Source: Syntrophobacteraceae bacterium
GTDB taxonomy: Bacteria > Desulfobacterota > Syntrophobacteria > Syntrophobacterales > Syntrophobacteraceae
Direction: 5' to 3'
DNA length: 50,413 bases
NCBI GenBank assembly: GCA_013314815.1
Contig: JABUEY010000011.1
Location: forward strand, 1-50,413
Under the pieces are notes generated by a model. It was not told where the DNA came from and searched no databases. It saw only the letters and a list, made by a program, of their open reading frames with translations. Positions within the stretch are counted from its first letter, which is position 1, and the number at the start of each line of letters is the position of its first letter. Below are positions 8,743 to 17,030 of this stretch, one piece after another. Both the position numbers and the translations under genes were made by a program.

Positions 8743-8753
8743 ATTCTCATCTC

Positions 8754-10028
8754 CTAAGCTTGATGTCGTTGACGGAATGCTACTCCATCATGTTCCCAAC
8801 CACCGGGGACCTCCGCCGGATCGTAGAAAATGTACGGATTGAAACGCGGAGTATTGATCATGCGTGGATCGGGAGTCAGGTCGCAAGCCTTGAGGAATTC
8901 GCGGAGGCTTACACGCTGGATCATTTCACCGAGGCGCTCGCGGTTCTTGCCGTGCTCCATCCAGTAATCCCACATCTTTTCAACGAATTCCTTGAATTCT
9001 CCGTAGGGCGGTTCCATCTTGATGAACGGAATGACCACGCTGGAGAGCTGCGCACCTTCGAGAATAGGTGCCTTGGCGCCGACTAGAATGGTGGCACCGG
9101 TATCGAGTCCCGGCCTCAGGGCGCGAGGCATGACCCGGATACAATGCATGCAGCGGGTGCAGTCTTCATCCCAGATCTTCAGGGTCTTCCCGTCCCATTC
9201 CATGCAGCGGGTCGGGCACAGGTCAACGACTTCCGCCTTGATGTCGAAGGATCCCTTCTCTCTTCCACCGGCGCCGGCATGAGGAACCAGTTCGCCGCCG
9301 ACATAGGCTCTCACCGCTTCCTGGTCAATGCGGATGTTGTCGCGCCAGGTACCGATGATGGAACAGTCCGAACGGGCAATTGCGGCTACGCAGTCGCATG
9401 GGCAGCCGGAAGCCTTGAACTTGAACTTGTAGGGAAACATCGGGCGATGCAGGGCATCCTGGTATTCCATGGTGAGATCATAGATGATGTCCTGCGTGTC
9501 GACGCAGGACCACTCGCACCGCGACATTCCCAGGCAGCCTTCCGGAGTCCTCATGTTCGACCCGGATCCCCCGAGATCCATGCCCAGGTCGTGGGTAAGT
9601 TCGTAGAAAATCGGTTCGAGCTCGTCTGTAGTGGTTCCGAGCAGTACGATGTCGCCCGTGGAACCATGCATGTTGGTGAGCCCGCTCCCTCTTCTCTCGA
9701 AAAGATCGCACATCTGGCGGAGTATTTGAGTATTGTAATACTTGCTGGCAGGCTGGTTCACGCGAACCGTATGAAAATGCGCCACGTTGGGGAACAGGTC
9801 CGGACGGTCGCAGTAGCGACCGATAACGCCTCCGCCGTACCCGAGAACACCAACGATACCACCGTGCTTCCAGTGACCTTCCTTGTCCCTGTAGGACATT
9901 TCCATCAGCCCCAGCCAGTCCTCGCACATCTTGCTCTTGGGGGCCATCCTCTTGACGTCGGTCACAAAGCTCGGCCAAGGTCCCTTTTCTAGTTCGTCGA
10001 GCATAGGAGTTGCATGCTTCTGTGCCAT
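8754..10028 (-). CDS. dsrA: Dissimilatory sulfite reductase alpha subunit
   Basis: 424 residues. The siroheme-[4Fe-4S] motif is C165-x5-C171 plus C209-x3-C213. The ferredoxin domain uses C271/C275 and C290-x2-C293-x2-C296, followed by MPRALRPG as in other DsrA. The second motif reads GCPCDC, with an extra cysteine at 211 compared with the Desulfovibrio vulgaris form as I recall it. ATG 10028 was chosen for its ACGGAGGT site; a GTG at 10094 keeps the frame open but has poor spacing. The phylogenetic type is reductive, since dsrD and dsrN accompany it and no sulfur-oxidation dsrEFH genes are seen. Confidence 0.97.
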   Translation of the reverse strand: MAQKHATPMLDELEKGPWPSFVTDVKRMAPKSKMCEDWLGLMEMSYRDKEGHWKHGGIVGVLGYGGGVIGRYCDRPDLFPNVAHFHTVRVNQPASKYYNTQILRQMCDLFERRGSGLTNMHGSTGDIVLLGTTTDELEPIFYELTHDLGMDLGGSGSNMRTPEGCLGMSRCEWSCVDTQDIIYDLTMEYQDALHRPMFPYKFKFKASGCPCDCVAAIARSDCSIIGTWRDNIRIDQEAVRAYVGGELVPHAGAGGREKGSFDIKAEVVDLCPTRCMEWDGKTLKIWDEDCTRCMHCIRVMPRALRPGLDTGATILVGAKAPILEGAQLSSVVIPFIKMEPPYGEFKEFVEKMWDYWMEHGKNRERLGEMIQRVSLREFLKACDLTPDPRMINTPRFNPYIFYDPAEVPGGWEHDGVAFRQRHQA

Positions 10029-10217
10029 TCCATCTACCTCCGTAGGCCAAATTCTCTTCAAATGGTGTTCACCTTTTCTTCCGCGTCGAATCACCGAACT
10101 TTTTCTACTTCACCTCCTTCTACAAAGCGAATCAACGTTTCCTTGCGGGACAATCATTTCCTGTCTGGTATTCTTACCCGGTTCGATTACAGAGCTATGG
10201 CAGGGAGCGTCGGCGGG

Positions 10218-10454
10218 TTAATTCATACCTTTTTCTTCTTTATCCACGTCACCCTCACTGGGAAGCATGTACATCGTGGTGCTGCCACTCGACCAGTACT
10301 TCAGTTTGCCCTCGGCGACAAGCTCGTTGATGATCTTCTTCGCCTGCATCATCTTGATCTCGGGAACAGCCTTGCAAAGGTCATTGAAGTAATGCTTGGT
10401 CTTCTTCTGCTGCTTCACCCATTCGATAATTCTTAGCTTTGCTTCCTCGCTCAT
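10218..10454 (-). CDS. dsrD: DsrD, winged-helix activator of DsrAB
   Basis: 78 residues with the family signature KYWSSGSTTMY in the wing region and a helical first half (about 5-55). DsrD was long thought to bind nucleic acid; more recent work describes allosteric stimulation of DsrAB sulfite reduction. The second of two adjacent ATGs (10454) has the better distance from AGGAGG; the first (10457) sits only two bases away. It lies 189 bp upstream of dsrA rather than downstream of dsrB as in Desulfovibrio. No terminator separates it from dsrA. Confidence 0.93.
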   Translation of the reverse strand: MSEEAKLRIIEWVKQQKKTKHYFNDLCKAVPEIKMMQAKKIINELVAEGKLKYWSSGSTTMYMLPSEGDVDKEEKGMN

Positions 10455-10560
10455 CATGGCCTCCTGTAAGCATCAGATCGCGTTTAATAACAACAGGATG
10501 TCTCGGGCATCCTGAACTTCTCGAAAATTTATCAAGTAAAATGAGACGATTGACTCAGCT

Positions 10561-10589
10561 TGATTACCGCGGCAAGGAATCTTTGTCAA
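10561..10589 (-). promoter_or_regulatory. Candidate promoter of the dsr operon
   Basis: On the minus strand TTGACA (10584-10589) is a perfect -35, followed after 17 bp by TAATCA (10561-10566), a poor -10. It sits about 110 bp before dsrD in the 488-bp divergent gap (10455-10942). The leader also contains a 7-bp inverted repeat, CAGGATG/CATCCTG (10494-10514). I see no gene in this gap. Confidence 0.3.
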
Positions 10590-10942
10590 TAGAAAATTCC
10601 CTGTAAAATCAGCACAAAACGCCCGCCAACCTTGAGAAAACAGGCACATGAACTTGTGCAAACTTGACATCCTCTTACGGGGTTGTTAAGTATCCTAACG
10701 CTTTCCTGGAATGCCACTTCGATTCGGCATCCGATGTCGATCGTGAGCAGCGGGAATCCAGATGAGATGGGGACCATCCCCCTTTCGGATTTCCCCCAGC
10801 CTCACAGCCCGGGCTGTACTGTCACTGCGGGATTCAACTCGACGATTATACTGGGCGGTTTCAACGGGAGCGGGAACGGCTGAGTGGTACAGGGGCCATT
10901 TGCCCGCTAAGATAATACAAAATGAAAAGAGAGTAAAGGATC

Positions 10943-11569
10943 ATGAAGCATCCGGTGAGCAAAGAGGAGGCGCAACTCAGCCTCTATATCAAGTTCCTCA
11001 AGGAACGGCTGTTTTTCGAACCCGAGTCCGCCGTTATGCATTACAATCTCGGCCTTGCCTACTCTCAGAAGGAACTCCTCGATGAAGCCGTCTCGGAGTT
11101 CAAACAGGCCCTCGAATGCGATCCTTCCCTTGCTCAGGCTCACATTAACCTGGGCGGCCTGTATTTCAGGAAAGGAGACTTCGATGCATGCATCGAGGCC
11201 AACGAGAAGGCTCTGGCCATCGATCCGAATCTTCCCATGGCCTACAGCAATATCGGATTCGCGTGTCTGCACAAAGGCGACTTCGCAAGAACGATCGAAT
11301 CGAGCCGCAAAGCGATTGAGCTCATGCCCAACATGATTGCGGCCTACAACAACCTGGCCGCGGCCTATATTCAGACAGGGCAACTCGATGAGAGCATCGA
11401 AGCATCTCTTGCGATTCTCGGAATCGATGAAAACTTCGCCCCCGCCCATTACAGCCTGGCCGTCGCGTTTCAGATGAAGCACGACCGTGTCAAGGCCAGG
11501 GAACACTATGAAAAGGCCACGGCACTGGGCCACCCCGCCGACCCCGACCTGGAAGCATCCTGGGCATAA
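10943..11569 (+). CDS. Tetratricopeptide-repeat protein next to dsr
   Basis: 208 residues, almost wholly TPR. At least four 34-residue units are recognisable (MHYNLGLAYSQKELLDEAV, AHINLGGLYFRKGDFDACI, AYSNIGFACLHKGDFARTI, AYNNLAAAYIQTGQLDESI), with a fifth partial unit near APAHYSLAVAF. There is no signal peptide or membrane segment, so it is a cytoplasmic scaffold or chaperone. It is transcribed divergently from dsrD, with an AAAGGATC site before the ATG. A role in assembling sulfite-reduction proteins is inference from position only. Confidence 0.85.
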   Translation: MKHPVSKEEAQLSLYIKFLKERLFFEPESAVMHYNLGLAYSQKELLDEAVSEFKQALECDPSLAQAHINLGGLYFRKGDFDACIEANEKALAIDPNLPMAYSNIGFACLHKGDFARTIESSRKAIELMPNMIAAYNNLAAAYIQTGQLDESIEASLAILGIDENFAPAHYSLAVAFQMKHDRVKAREHYEKATALGHPADPDLEASWA

Positions 11570-11650
11570 CATTCGGCGATCCGCATCCGGTCGACACCCG
11601 GGGTTCCACCAGCCCGGGAGTTGCACTTTCCAACGCATCGAGGGTCAAGC

Positions 11651-12163
11651 ATGCTTATTACCAAGGATATGCTGGTCATCATCGAATACACCGTTCGCCT
11701 GGAAGACGGTGTGTTTGTCAAGGGAGACAAGGGCCCCGTGTCGCTCAATTTTGTCGTCGGCTACGGCCAGGTGCTCCCGGGACTGGAAAAAAGGCTTCTC
11801 GGGCTGTCCGAGGGTGACGAGGCAGAATTCATGATCCCGGCCCGCGAGGCATTCGGAGAATACGACAGAACGCAGGTTCGAACGAAGACCTTTGATGAAT
11901 TTCCGGAAGGGCGTTCTCTTCAAGCCGGCAGATGGGCAGTGGCAACCAGCAGGCCGACCATGACGCAGTACAGCTATTTCATCAAGGAGAAAACGGAAAC
12001 GTCCATCACCCTGGACTACAATCACCCCCTGGCGGGAAAGGACCTATACTACCGGGTGAAAATCGTTCACGTGAGGCCTGCACTCCCCGAAGAACTGCAG
12101 TTTCTGCGCCCCTGCGAACACTCCGACCCGGAAGAATCAACGGATGCGCTTCAGCCCTCTTGA
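11651..12163 (+). CDS. FKBP-type peptidyl-prolyl isomerase, SlyD-like
   Basis: About 170 residues. The split FKBP domain is clear: IEYTVRLEDGVFV near the start, then YGQVLPGLEKRLLGLSEGDE and IPAREAFGEYD, followed by an insert-in-flap segment and the closing strand HPLAGKDLYYRVKIVHVR. It lacks the long His/Cys metal-binding tail of E. coli SlyD, so a nickel role is not indicated. It folds or isomerises proline-containing clients in the cytoplasm. The ATG at 11651 has only a weak ribosome site. It follows the TPR gene by about 80 bp and is probably co-transcribed. Confidence 0.88.
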   Translation: MLITKDMLVIIEYTVRLEDGVFVKGDKGPVSLNFVVGYGQVLPGLEKRLLGLSEGDEAEFMIPAREAFGEYDRTQVRTKTFDEFPEGRSLQAGRWAVATSRPTMTQYSYFIKEKTETSITLDYNHPLAGKDLYYRVKIVHVRPALPEELQFLRPCEHSDPEESTDALQPS

Positions 12164-12243
12164 CCGGCCGGTTGTTTCGTCGCAGGGATTTCCCCTGCCG
12201 GCTGCACTCATCCAGGGAGTCGCAGGGGGAGACGAGCGTGCGA

Positions 12244-12618
12244 TCATCTCTGCGCGATCGTCTTGAGATACCATTCACAAAACTGCAGGATCATTCCAGC
12301 TCGAGATTCCCCCTGGATCAGTCCTCGGCACAAGTCGAACAACTCCTTGTGCACGGCTGCTGATTCCTCCCGGTCTGAACGGGACTGGTAGAATCTTCTC
12401 AGGATTTCATTTGCCTGCAGCGAAGCCGACCCGAAGATCCTTTCTCTGGGATCCTTTGGCTCCTGGAACGGGTCCCAGTTCTCGTATCCGATCCTGAGAA
12501 TCCGCTCCTGCCCGCGTTTCGACATGGAATCGAATATGGCCTTTTTCCTCGATTCGTGTTCCTTCTCGTCCACCCTGAATCCATCCGGCCGACCCGGCAC
12601 ACTGCACGGGTTCGGCAA
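12244..12618 (-). CDS. Small conserved-looking hypothetical behind ahbAB
   Basis: 124 residues, soluble, charged and mostly helical. Recognisable runs are RILRIGYENWDPFQEPKDPRE in the middle and QFCEWYLKTIAQR at the end. I do not recognise a named family. It begins 9 bp after the siroheme decarboxylase stop, so it is translated from the same message. The real start may be a later Met (residue 32, SMSKRG), since the first 20 residues are proline-rich. A role connected with heme or siroheme handling is guesswork from position. Confidence 0.65.
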   Translation of the reverse strand: MPNPCSVPGRPDGFRVDEKEHESRKKAIFDSMSKRGQERILRIGYENWDPFQEPKDPRERIFGSASLQANEILRRFYQSRSDREESAAVHKELFDLCRGLIQGESRAGMILQFCEWYLKTIAQR

Positions 12619-12627
12619 TTCTCTTTC

Positions 12628-13614
12628 TCAGTCCCAGAAGAGCTTCAGCCGCGTCTTCTTGAATTCCCTGGTGCTGAAGAGGATGAGATAATCATAAAGC
12701 CCGATTGCGGCTGCGAGCTTTTCGGCAATCTTTCTGCAGTCTTCAATGCTTCGCCCGTGAACCATGGCGTACAGGTTGTAAGGCCAGACAGCATAGGCAG
12801 GCCTGTGATAACAGTGGCTCACTTCCGCGTAAGAGGCGAGGATGCGTCCGTACTCATCGACCCGTTCCACCGGGCAGTTCCAGACCAGCATGCCATTTGC
12901 ACTGAAACCCACCTGGCGATGGTTGAGCACGGCCGCAAAACGGCGCACGATTCCTTTGTCTACCCAGTGGACAAGAGTCCGGAGCAGTTCGGTTTCGTCC
13001 AGCCCCACTTCGTCGGCCCAATACTTGAAAGGCCTGTCCACCAGAGGCAGATCCTCCTGAACACACCGTACGATGCAGATGTTTTGATCAGTGGGCTGAA
13101 ACGGAACCGTCGATTCCATAACCGGCACATCCCCCCGATCCTCCCCGGCATCCCCATCTCCTTCCTCGAGCACGTCCAGAACGACGGCCAGTTTGTACCT
13201 GCGAAGAGCGGGCAGGATAAGTGTCGGCCACCCGCCCGCCGCGGCGGCCAGTTCCCCGACCACATCCTCCACCCGCTTTCCGGGCGGCACCGCAACGGTA
13301 AACCACATGTTGTATGTCCCCGGACGGAGATAGTTGTGACTCACACCCGGGTAGGCATTGATGCACCGAGCTGCGCGGTCGAGTTCCCCTTCGGGGACGG
13401 CCATGGCTACGAGGCTGCTTCGATAGCCCAGCGCACCTGTATTGAAGATGGCACTGATCTGGCGGATGAGCCTCTGCTCCTTCAGCAGCCTGAGGCGCTC
13501 CCGCACCTCGTCTTCGGCCATTCCCAGCCCTTCGGCGAGCAGACGGTACGGTTGGGAAACGAGCGGAAAAGATCGCTGCACCCGGTCGAGCAGCACCCGG
13601 TTTGTGGAATCCAA
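12628..13614 (-). CDS. Fused siroheme decarboxylase (AhbA-AhbB-like, Lrp/AsnC fold)
   Basis: 328 residues with two similar Lrp/AsnC-type halves joined in one chain. Half one (about 1-150) has an HTH and GVSHNYLRPGTYNMWFTV. Half two (about 170-328) has KGIVRRFAAVLNHRQVGFSA and EVSHCYHRPAY, then PYNLYAMVHG. In Desulfovibrio AhbA and AhbB are separate subunits that decarboxylate siroheme to didecarboxysiroheme on the way to heme; NirDL-type fusions occur in denitrifiers for heme d1. In a sulfate reducer a heme role is more likely. A linker rich in Gly, Asp and Glu (about 150-165) joins the halves. It is divergent from the kinase-like gene. Confidence 0.88.
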   Translation of the reverse strand: MDSTNRVLLDRVQRSFPLVSQPYRLLAEGLGMAEDEVRERLRLLKEQRLIRQISAIFNTGALGYRSSLVAMAVPEGELDRAARCINAYPGVSHNYLRPGTYNMWFTVAVPPGKRVEDVVGELAAAAGGWPTLILPALRRYKLAVVLDVLEEGDGDAGEDRGDVPVMESTVPFQPTDQNICIVRCVQEDLPLVDRPFKYWADEVGLDETELLRTLVHWVDKGIVRRFAAVLNHRQVGFSANGMLVWNCPVERVDEYGRILASYAEVSHCYHRPAYAVWPYNLYAMVHGRSIEDCRKIAEKLAAAIGLYDYLILFSTREFKKTRLKLFWD

Positions 13615-13906
13615 GCCCTTGCTCCTTGGGAAGGTGTTTTAGAGTATAAGGTTCGCGTACCTCTGCAATATATACCCCGCATCCCGCCATGACAAGCAAA
13701 GGCATACCGGCGGCACGGAAATAGACTCTCCGCTACCACCATGGCAAGTCATCGAAGGATTGTCATCGAAGGATTTGCGATATCCTGATTCTTCGTTTAC
13801 CATGGAGTGCAGACCTGAAAACATCTCGGCCGGTCATGTCTTGCCGGCCCGAAGAAAGAGAACTGAACCCGGCAGACGGCATCCGTCTCCACTCAACAGG
13901 CATGCC

Positions 13907-15082
13907 ATGAACACGAGTCCCGCTTTCTCCTATCACCTTTTGGTGAACAGCCCGTACGGGCTCCTTCCCCTGGACTCCACCCGCGAGCATCTGCCGCTCC
14001 CCGCGGGCCCGGAATCCCTTCCGACGGGTCTTTCCTGCGGACCTTATCTCAGGGCACTCAAAGACTTCTTCAGCAGATCTTCCCACGACTCCCTGCGTTC
14101 TGTTCTTTCCCTGTACATGGACTCAACAGCCCCGCTGGACGAAATTCGTCGCGTCGATATCATCAGCGAGAAGCATGGAGCCGTTTACCAGGTGGCTCGA
14201 GTGAGGGTCAGTCTGGGCGACCGAAATGTCTCCTTTGTGGTAAACACCGCCGTAAAGCCCGAGCAGAAAGCCTTCCTGGAAACGGAATATGTCCTGCTCC
14301 ACGAACTTCATGAACGATTCGGCCTCCCCTGGCTGCCCCGCCCCCTGCTGAAGGGAGAAGCAGCCTGCACGGATTCAGAGGGCCGCCCGGCAACCCTTTC
14401 GATGTTTGTGGCCGAGTGGTTTGAAGGGTACCAGGAATTTCATCTCTCGAGAGAAAAGGATGGAGACGGGTACCTCATCAAGGTCTGGGGCGACAAGGAA
14501 GGAGATCACTTTCTCGACGCCGAAAAAACACGATCCCTGTACCGCCGGGCCGCGGCGATCCTGACATCGTACCTCGACACGGAAACCCTGTGCCAGGTCT
14601 ATCCCTGGCATCATGCAGCAGGAGATTTCGTCGTACGCACAGACGGCGACGATGTGCAGGTGCGCATGGTCACGGCCAGAGACTACCGCTGTCTTTTGCC
14701 TTGCCAACCCGGTCCCGACGAAAAGATCATCGGCATCATCCACTTCTTTGTCAATCTCACCCTGCGCATGCGGCTGGACAGGCTCGACGGCGTCGGTTCC
14801 CCGGTCTGGGCGGCTTCGGATTCCCTCGATGGAGTGGTATCGGGGTTCCTGGATTCATGGCATCTCAAAGCCCTCGCGGATCCTCGACTCCCCGGCCCCG
14901 ATGAAGTCCTCGGACTGTTTCGCAGCTTCTCTCCCGATGAATGGAAATCCCTTGCCGAGGTGGTGGTACAGCACGGGATGGTGGAGCGGGACGAAGGCCG
15001 GTTCCTCGAAGGGCTCACCGAAACCCATGCACTTGAACTGGCTGACGTGCTGCGCAGTTCATCACGGGTGTTTTGTCCGTAG
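13907..15082 (+). CDS. Orphan protein with possible kinase/phosphotransferase-like fold
   Basis: 391 residues from the ATG at 13907 (AACAGG six bases upstream); the frame is open back to 13760 but that part is low-complexity. No named family is recognised. Features resembling an aminoglycoside-phosphotransferase or protein-kinase fold are K117 in VVNTAVKPEQ, a following acidic helix (LETEYVLLHELHERFG), a hinge-like MFVAEWFEGYQEF (about 167-179), then HHAAGDFVV (about 235-243) and TARDYRCLL (about 255-263) where a catalytic loop and metal site would lie. The usual HxD and DxG motifs are not clear, so activity is uncertain. Divergent from ahbAB, convergent with the inhibitor gene. Confidence 0.7.
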   Translation: MNTSPAFSYHLLVNSPYGLLPLDSTREHLPLPAGPESLPTGLSCGPYLRALKDFFSRSSHDSLRSVLSLYMDSTAPLDEIRRVDIISEKHGAVYQVARVRVSLGDRNVSFVVNTAVKPEQKAFLETEYVLLHELHERFGLPWLPRPLLKGEAACTDSEGRPATLSMFVAEWFEGYQEFHLSREKDGDGYLIKVWGDKEGDHFLDAEKTRSLYRRAAAILTSYLDTETLCQVYPWHHAAGDFVVRTDGDDVQVRMVTARDYRCLLPCQPGPDEKIIGIIHFFVNLTLRMRLDRLDGVGSPVWAASDSLDGVVSGFLDSWHLKALADPRLPGPDEVLGLFRSFSPDEWKSLAEVVVQHGMVERDEGRFLEGLTETHALELADVLRSSSRVFCP

Positions 15083-15192
15083 ACGGAGGCAAACAACCCG
15101 ATTCCGGCAGGGTCAGGGACCATGGTTCGACACAAGATCCAATCCGTTCAACAGCTCATGGCGGAATGCCGGTGGCGGGCACGAAAGCGTGA

Positions 15193-15705
15193 TCATCGCA
15201 CCACAACGGTGAACCGGATTTTTCGAATGGGAGCCTCGCCTTTTTCCCACGGACGCAGGTACTCGAAAGACAAGACGGTTTTGCCTTGTCCCACGGTCCT
15301 GAACTTCCACCATTCCATCCCGCCGGCTCCCAGCATGCCCGTCTCGGAACCTTTGAATTCATTGGACACATGACGAACCACGTCAGGATTGGGTTTCCCA
15401 GTGAGCTGCCAACCATAGCCGGTAGTCGGGTTGGATTCGAGAGTGATGGTGAATTCCTCGCCGACCTGCAATCGAACAGGGCTGCCCGTATCCTTTTCCC
15501 CAATGATCCGTCCTTCCGATGTCTGTACGTCACCGAACAAATCCATTCCCCTCCCCTGCCCCGAAGCCTGGCATGCCCAAAGAGGCCAGCACAAAAGAAG
15601 CGCCGCGAAAAATACTCTGCACCACACCCCGGAAACTCCGGCCCGGCCGCAACAGGTCAGCCGCACGCACACCGGTTCTCCACCCGCTTCATGAAGGCTG
15701 CTCAT
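15193..15705 (-). CDS. Secreted chagasin-type (I42) cysteine-protease inhibitor
   Basis: 170 residues. A hydrophobic segment (FFAALLLCWPLWAC, about 32-45 of the chain) looks like a signal peptide, perhaps a lipoprotein signal, though the lipobox is not canonical. The mature part has the three inhibitor loops of the chagasin family: SNPTTGYGW, the glycine-rich GAGGMEWW and the RPW loop in YLRPWEKG. The family blocks papain-like cysteine proteases; bacterial members are usually periplasmic or exported. The ATG at 15705 follows GGAGGGGAACGA; an ATG seven codons upstream has no ribosome site. Confidence 0.82.
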   Translation of the reverse strand: MSSLHEAGGEPVCVRLTCCGRAGVSGVWCRVFFAALLLCWPLWACQASGQGRGMDLFGDVQTSEGRIIGEKDTGSPVRLQVGEEFTITLESNPTTGYGWQLTGKPNPDVVRHVSNEFKGSETGMLGAGGMEWWKFRTVGQGKTVLSFEYLRPWEKGEAPIRKIRFTVVVR

Positions 15706-16101
15706 TCGTTCCCCTCCTCCACTCATTCAACCCCGATCACATCGTCGACCCTACAAAATCACGCATTTCCCGCTTCACCGTATTTCCTCTCCAGAAGTCC
15801 CGGACTCTCCGGGAATATTCCCGGCACCGCCGCCCGGGGAGACAGAGCAGAAGCACCCGCAACCCGGTCGACGGTCTCCTTATTCTATACGGCTCAAGAG
15901 TCTGGAGAACGCTGAGACCTGAATCTCGGAATGCTGCCCAGGTCTTCGTGCTTGCATGCTGGCAATGATTTCACCCTCCGTAATTTTGAAGCGGCATCTG
16001 GCAGAATCAGAAAAACGGGCTTAGTTTAGCATAAAATGGCCAAGGAATGGACTCGCCGTGTCCAAAACTGCAACCGTCCAACCGATTGAAAGGAGAAACT
16101 C
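15706..16101. other. Intergenic region before the universal stress gene
   Basis: About 395 bp between divergently transcribed genes. I see no protein-coding signal. A TAAAAT at 16032-16037 could be a -10 for the stress gene, but no matching -35 is placed at the right distance. Confidence 0.4.
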
Positions 16102-16515
16102 ATGAAGGTGCTGGTGCCCACAGACGGATCCGAAAGTTCCATGAAGGCCGTGCGAATGGCCCTGGACATGGCCAAACATGAGGGAGCAAAGATAACCCTG
16201 ATGTCCGTGGCATTTCATGCTACGAGGGACTTCGATGAAATGCCGCCCAACATCCAGGACAAACTGGACGTGGCGGCCAGGAATGCATTGAACAAGGCCA
16301 AGGCGGTTTTCGAAGCTGAAGGGATCCCGGTCGAATCCGTTTTAGAAGCGGGCTACGTGCCTGCAAATAACATCGTGGAGAAGGCCCGGGAAGGAAAATA
16401 CGACAAGGTCGTCATGGGGAGCACGGGGACCTCGGCATTGAAAGAGGTGCTCATCGGAAGCACTGCAGCCAAGGTATCCGCTCATGCACCCTGCACCGTG
16501 ATTATCGCCAGGTGA
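16102..16515 (+). CDS. Universal stress protein (UspA family, ATP-binding type)
   Basis: 137 residues, one Usp domain. The nucleotide signature G-x2-G-x9-G-S is intact (GSTG, nine residues, then GST), and the N-terminal VPTDGSESS loop carries the adenine-site aspartate. This places it with ATP-binding (MJ0577-like) members. It is cytoplasmic. A strong AAAGGAG lies before the ATG. It is monocistronic and convergent with the selenoprotein gene. Confidence 0.93.
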   Translation: MKVLVPTDGSESSMKAVRMALDMAKHEGAKITLMSVAFHATRDFDEMPPNIQDKLDVAARNALNKAKAVFEAEGIPVESVLEAGYVPANNIVEKAREGKYDKVVMGSTGTSALKEVLIGSTAAKVSAHAPCTVIIAR

Positions 16516-16635
16516 GACCGACGGCCGTCTGTCCGGTGCCCCTGTCTGCAGTCGATTCGCGGCAGGATAGACGCCGAATGCATCGAGGGATACCCTGCCG
16601 GAATCCGCCCGAAGCGGTGTCGCCTGCCGCCTTCG

Positions 16636-16677
16636 ATCCGGCGCACCCTCCCGCGTGACGGGGAGCATGCGCCGGAT
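16636..16677. terminator. Long GC-rich hairpin between convergent genes
   Basis: ATCCGGCGCA (16636-16645) pairs perfectly with TGCGCCGGAT (16668-16677), with a further CTCCC/GGGAG stem inside. No T-tract follows on either strand, so it may be a weak bidirectional terminator or an mRNA 3' stabiliser between the stress gene and the selenoprotein gene. Confidence 0.45.
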
Positions 16678-16712
16678 ACGTTGCGAACACAAACGATCAG
16701 CAGCAGGCACGA

Positions 16713-17030
16713 TCAACAATGGCAGGAAGTGGAGCCGCATCCTCCGCCGCCAACGGCGACCTCAGGCGTGAGCTTGAAACCGGAACCCATCCCGTAGTTC
16801 ACATAGTCCACGGTGATATCCTTCGTCTGCTTGTGGAGTTCCTTTTCAATGACCATTGTGAAACTGTTTACCTTGAATACATCGTCGGCCTCGGTAGGTT
16901 CATCCAGAACCATCGCCAGGGACGGGCCGCTTCACCCGCCCGCCTGGAGGAATACTCTTATCGGGCTGATCTCCTTGCCCTTGAAGTATTCCTTCAATAT
17001 CTCCTCGGCTTTTTCAGATACATGAATCAT
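16713..17030 (-). CDS. HesB/IscA-like selenoprotein (in-frame UGA read as selenocysteine)
   Basis: 105 residues if the UGA at 16934-16932 is read as selenocysteine 33. Upstream of UGA the frame encodes a HesB/IscA start (MIHVSEKAEEILKEYF); downstream it continues as SGPSLAMVLDEP, VDYVNYGMGSGFKL and a cysteine-rich tail GGGGCGSTSCHC. Selenocysteine replaces the first conserved iron-sulfur-scaffold cysteine in the LQAGG-U-SGPSL context. HesB-like selenoproteins with this layout are an established family in anaerobes. The ATG at 17030 has an AAGGAGAT site. Standard gene calling would give only a 66-residue piece from an internal ATG at 16913. The tail differs from the usual CGC of IscA. Likely role: iron-sulfur or redox chemistry; not proven. 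Confidence 0.88.
16910..16925 (-). promoter_or_regulatory. Candidate bacterial SECIS stem-loop
   Basis: Nine bases after the first base of the UGA the mRNA can form a 5-bp stem CCGUC/GAUGG (one G-U pair) around a six-base loop CCUGGC. Loop guanines lie about 15-16 bases beyond the UGA, close to the spacing known for bacterial SECIS elements bound by SelB. Drawn by hand, not computed. Confidence 0.55.

Noticed and set aside
7642-10028. Possible oxidative-type (reverse) Dsr
   Set aside because: dsrD and dsrN are present and no dsrEFH or dsrL is seen; the context fits sulfite reduction.
10029-10094. Longer DsrA starting at GTG 10094
   Set aside because: The added residues have no similarity to DsrA, and the ATG at 10028 has the better ribosome site.
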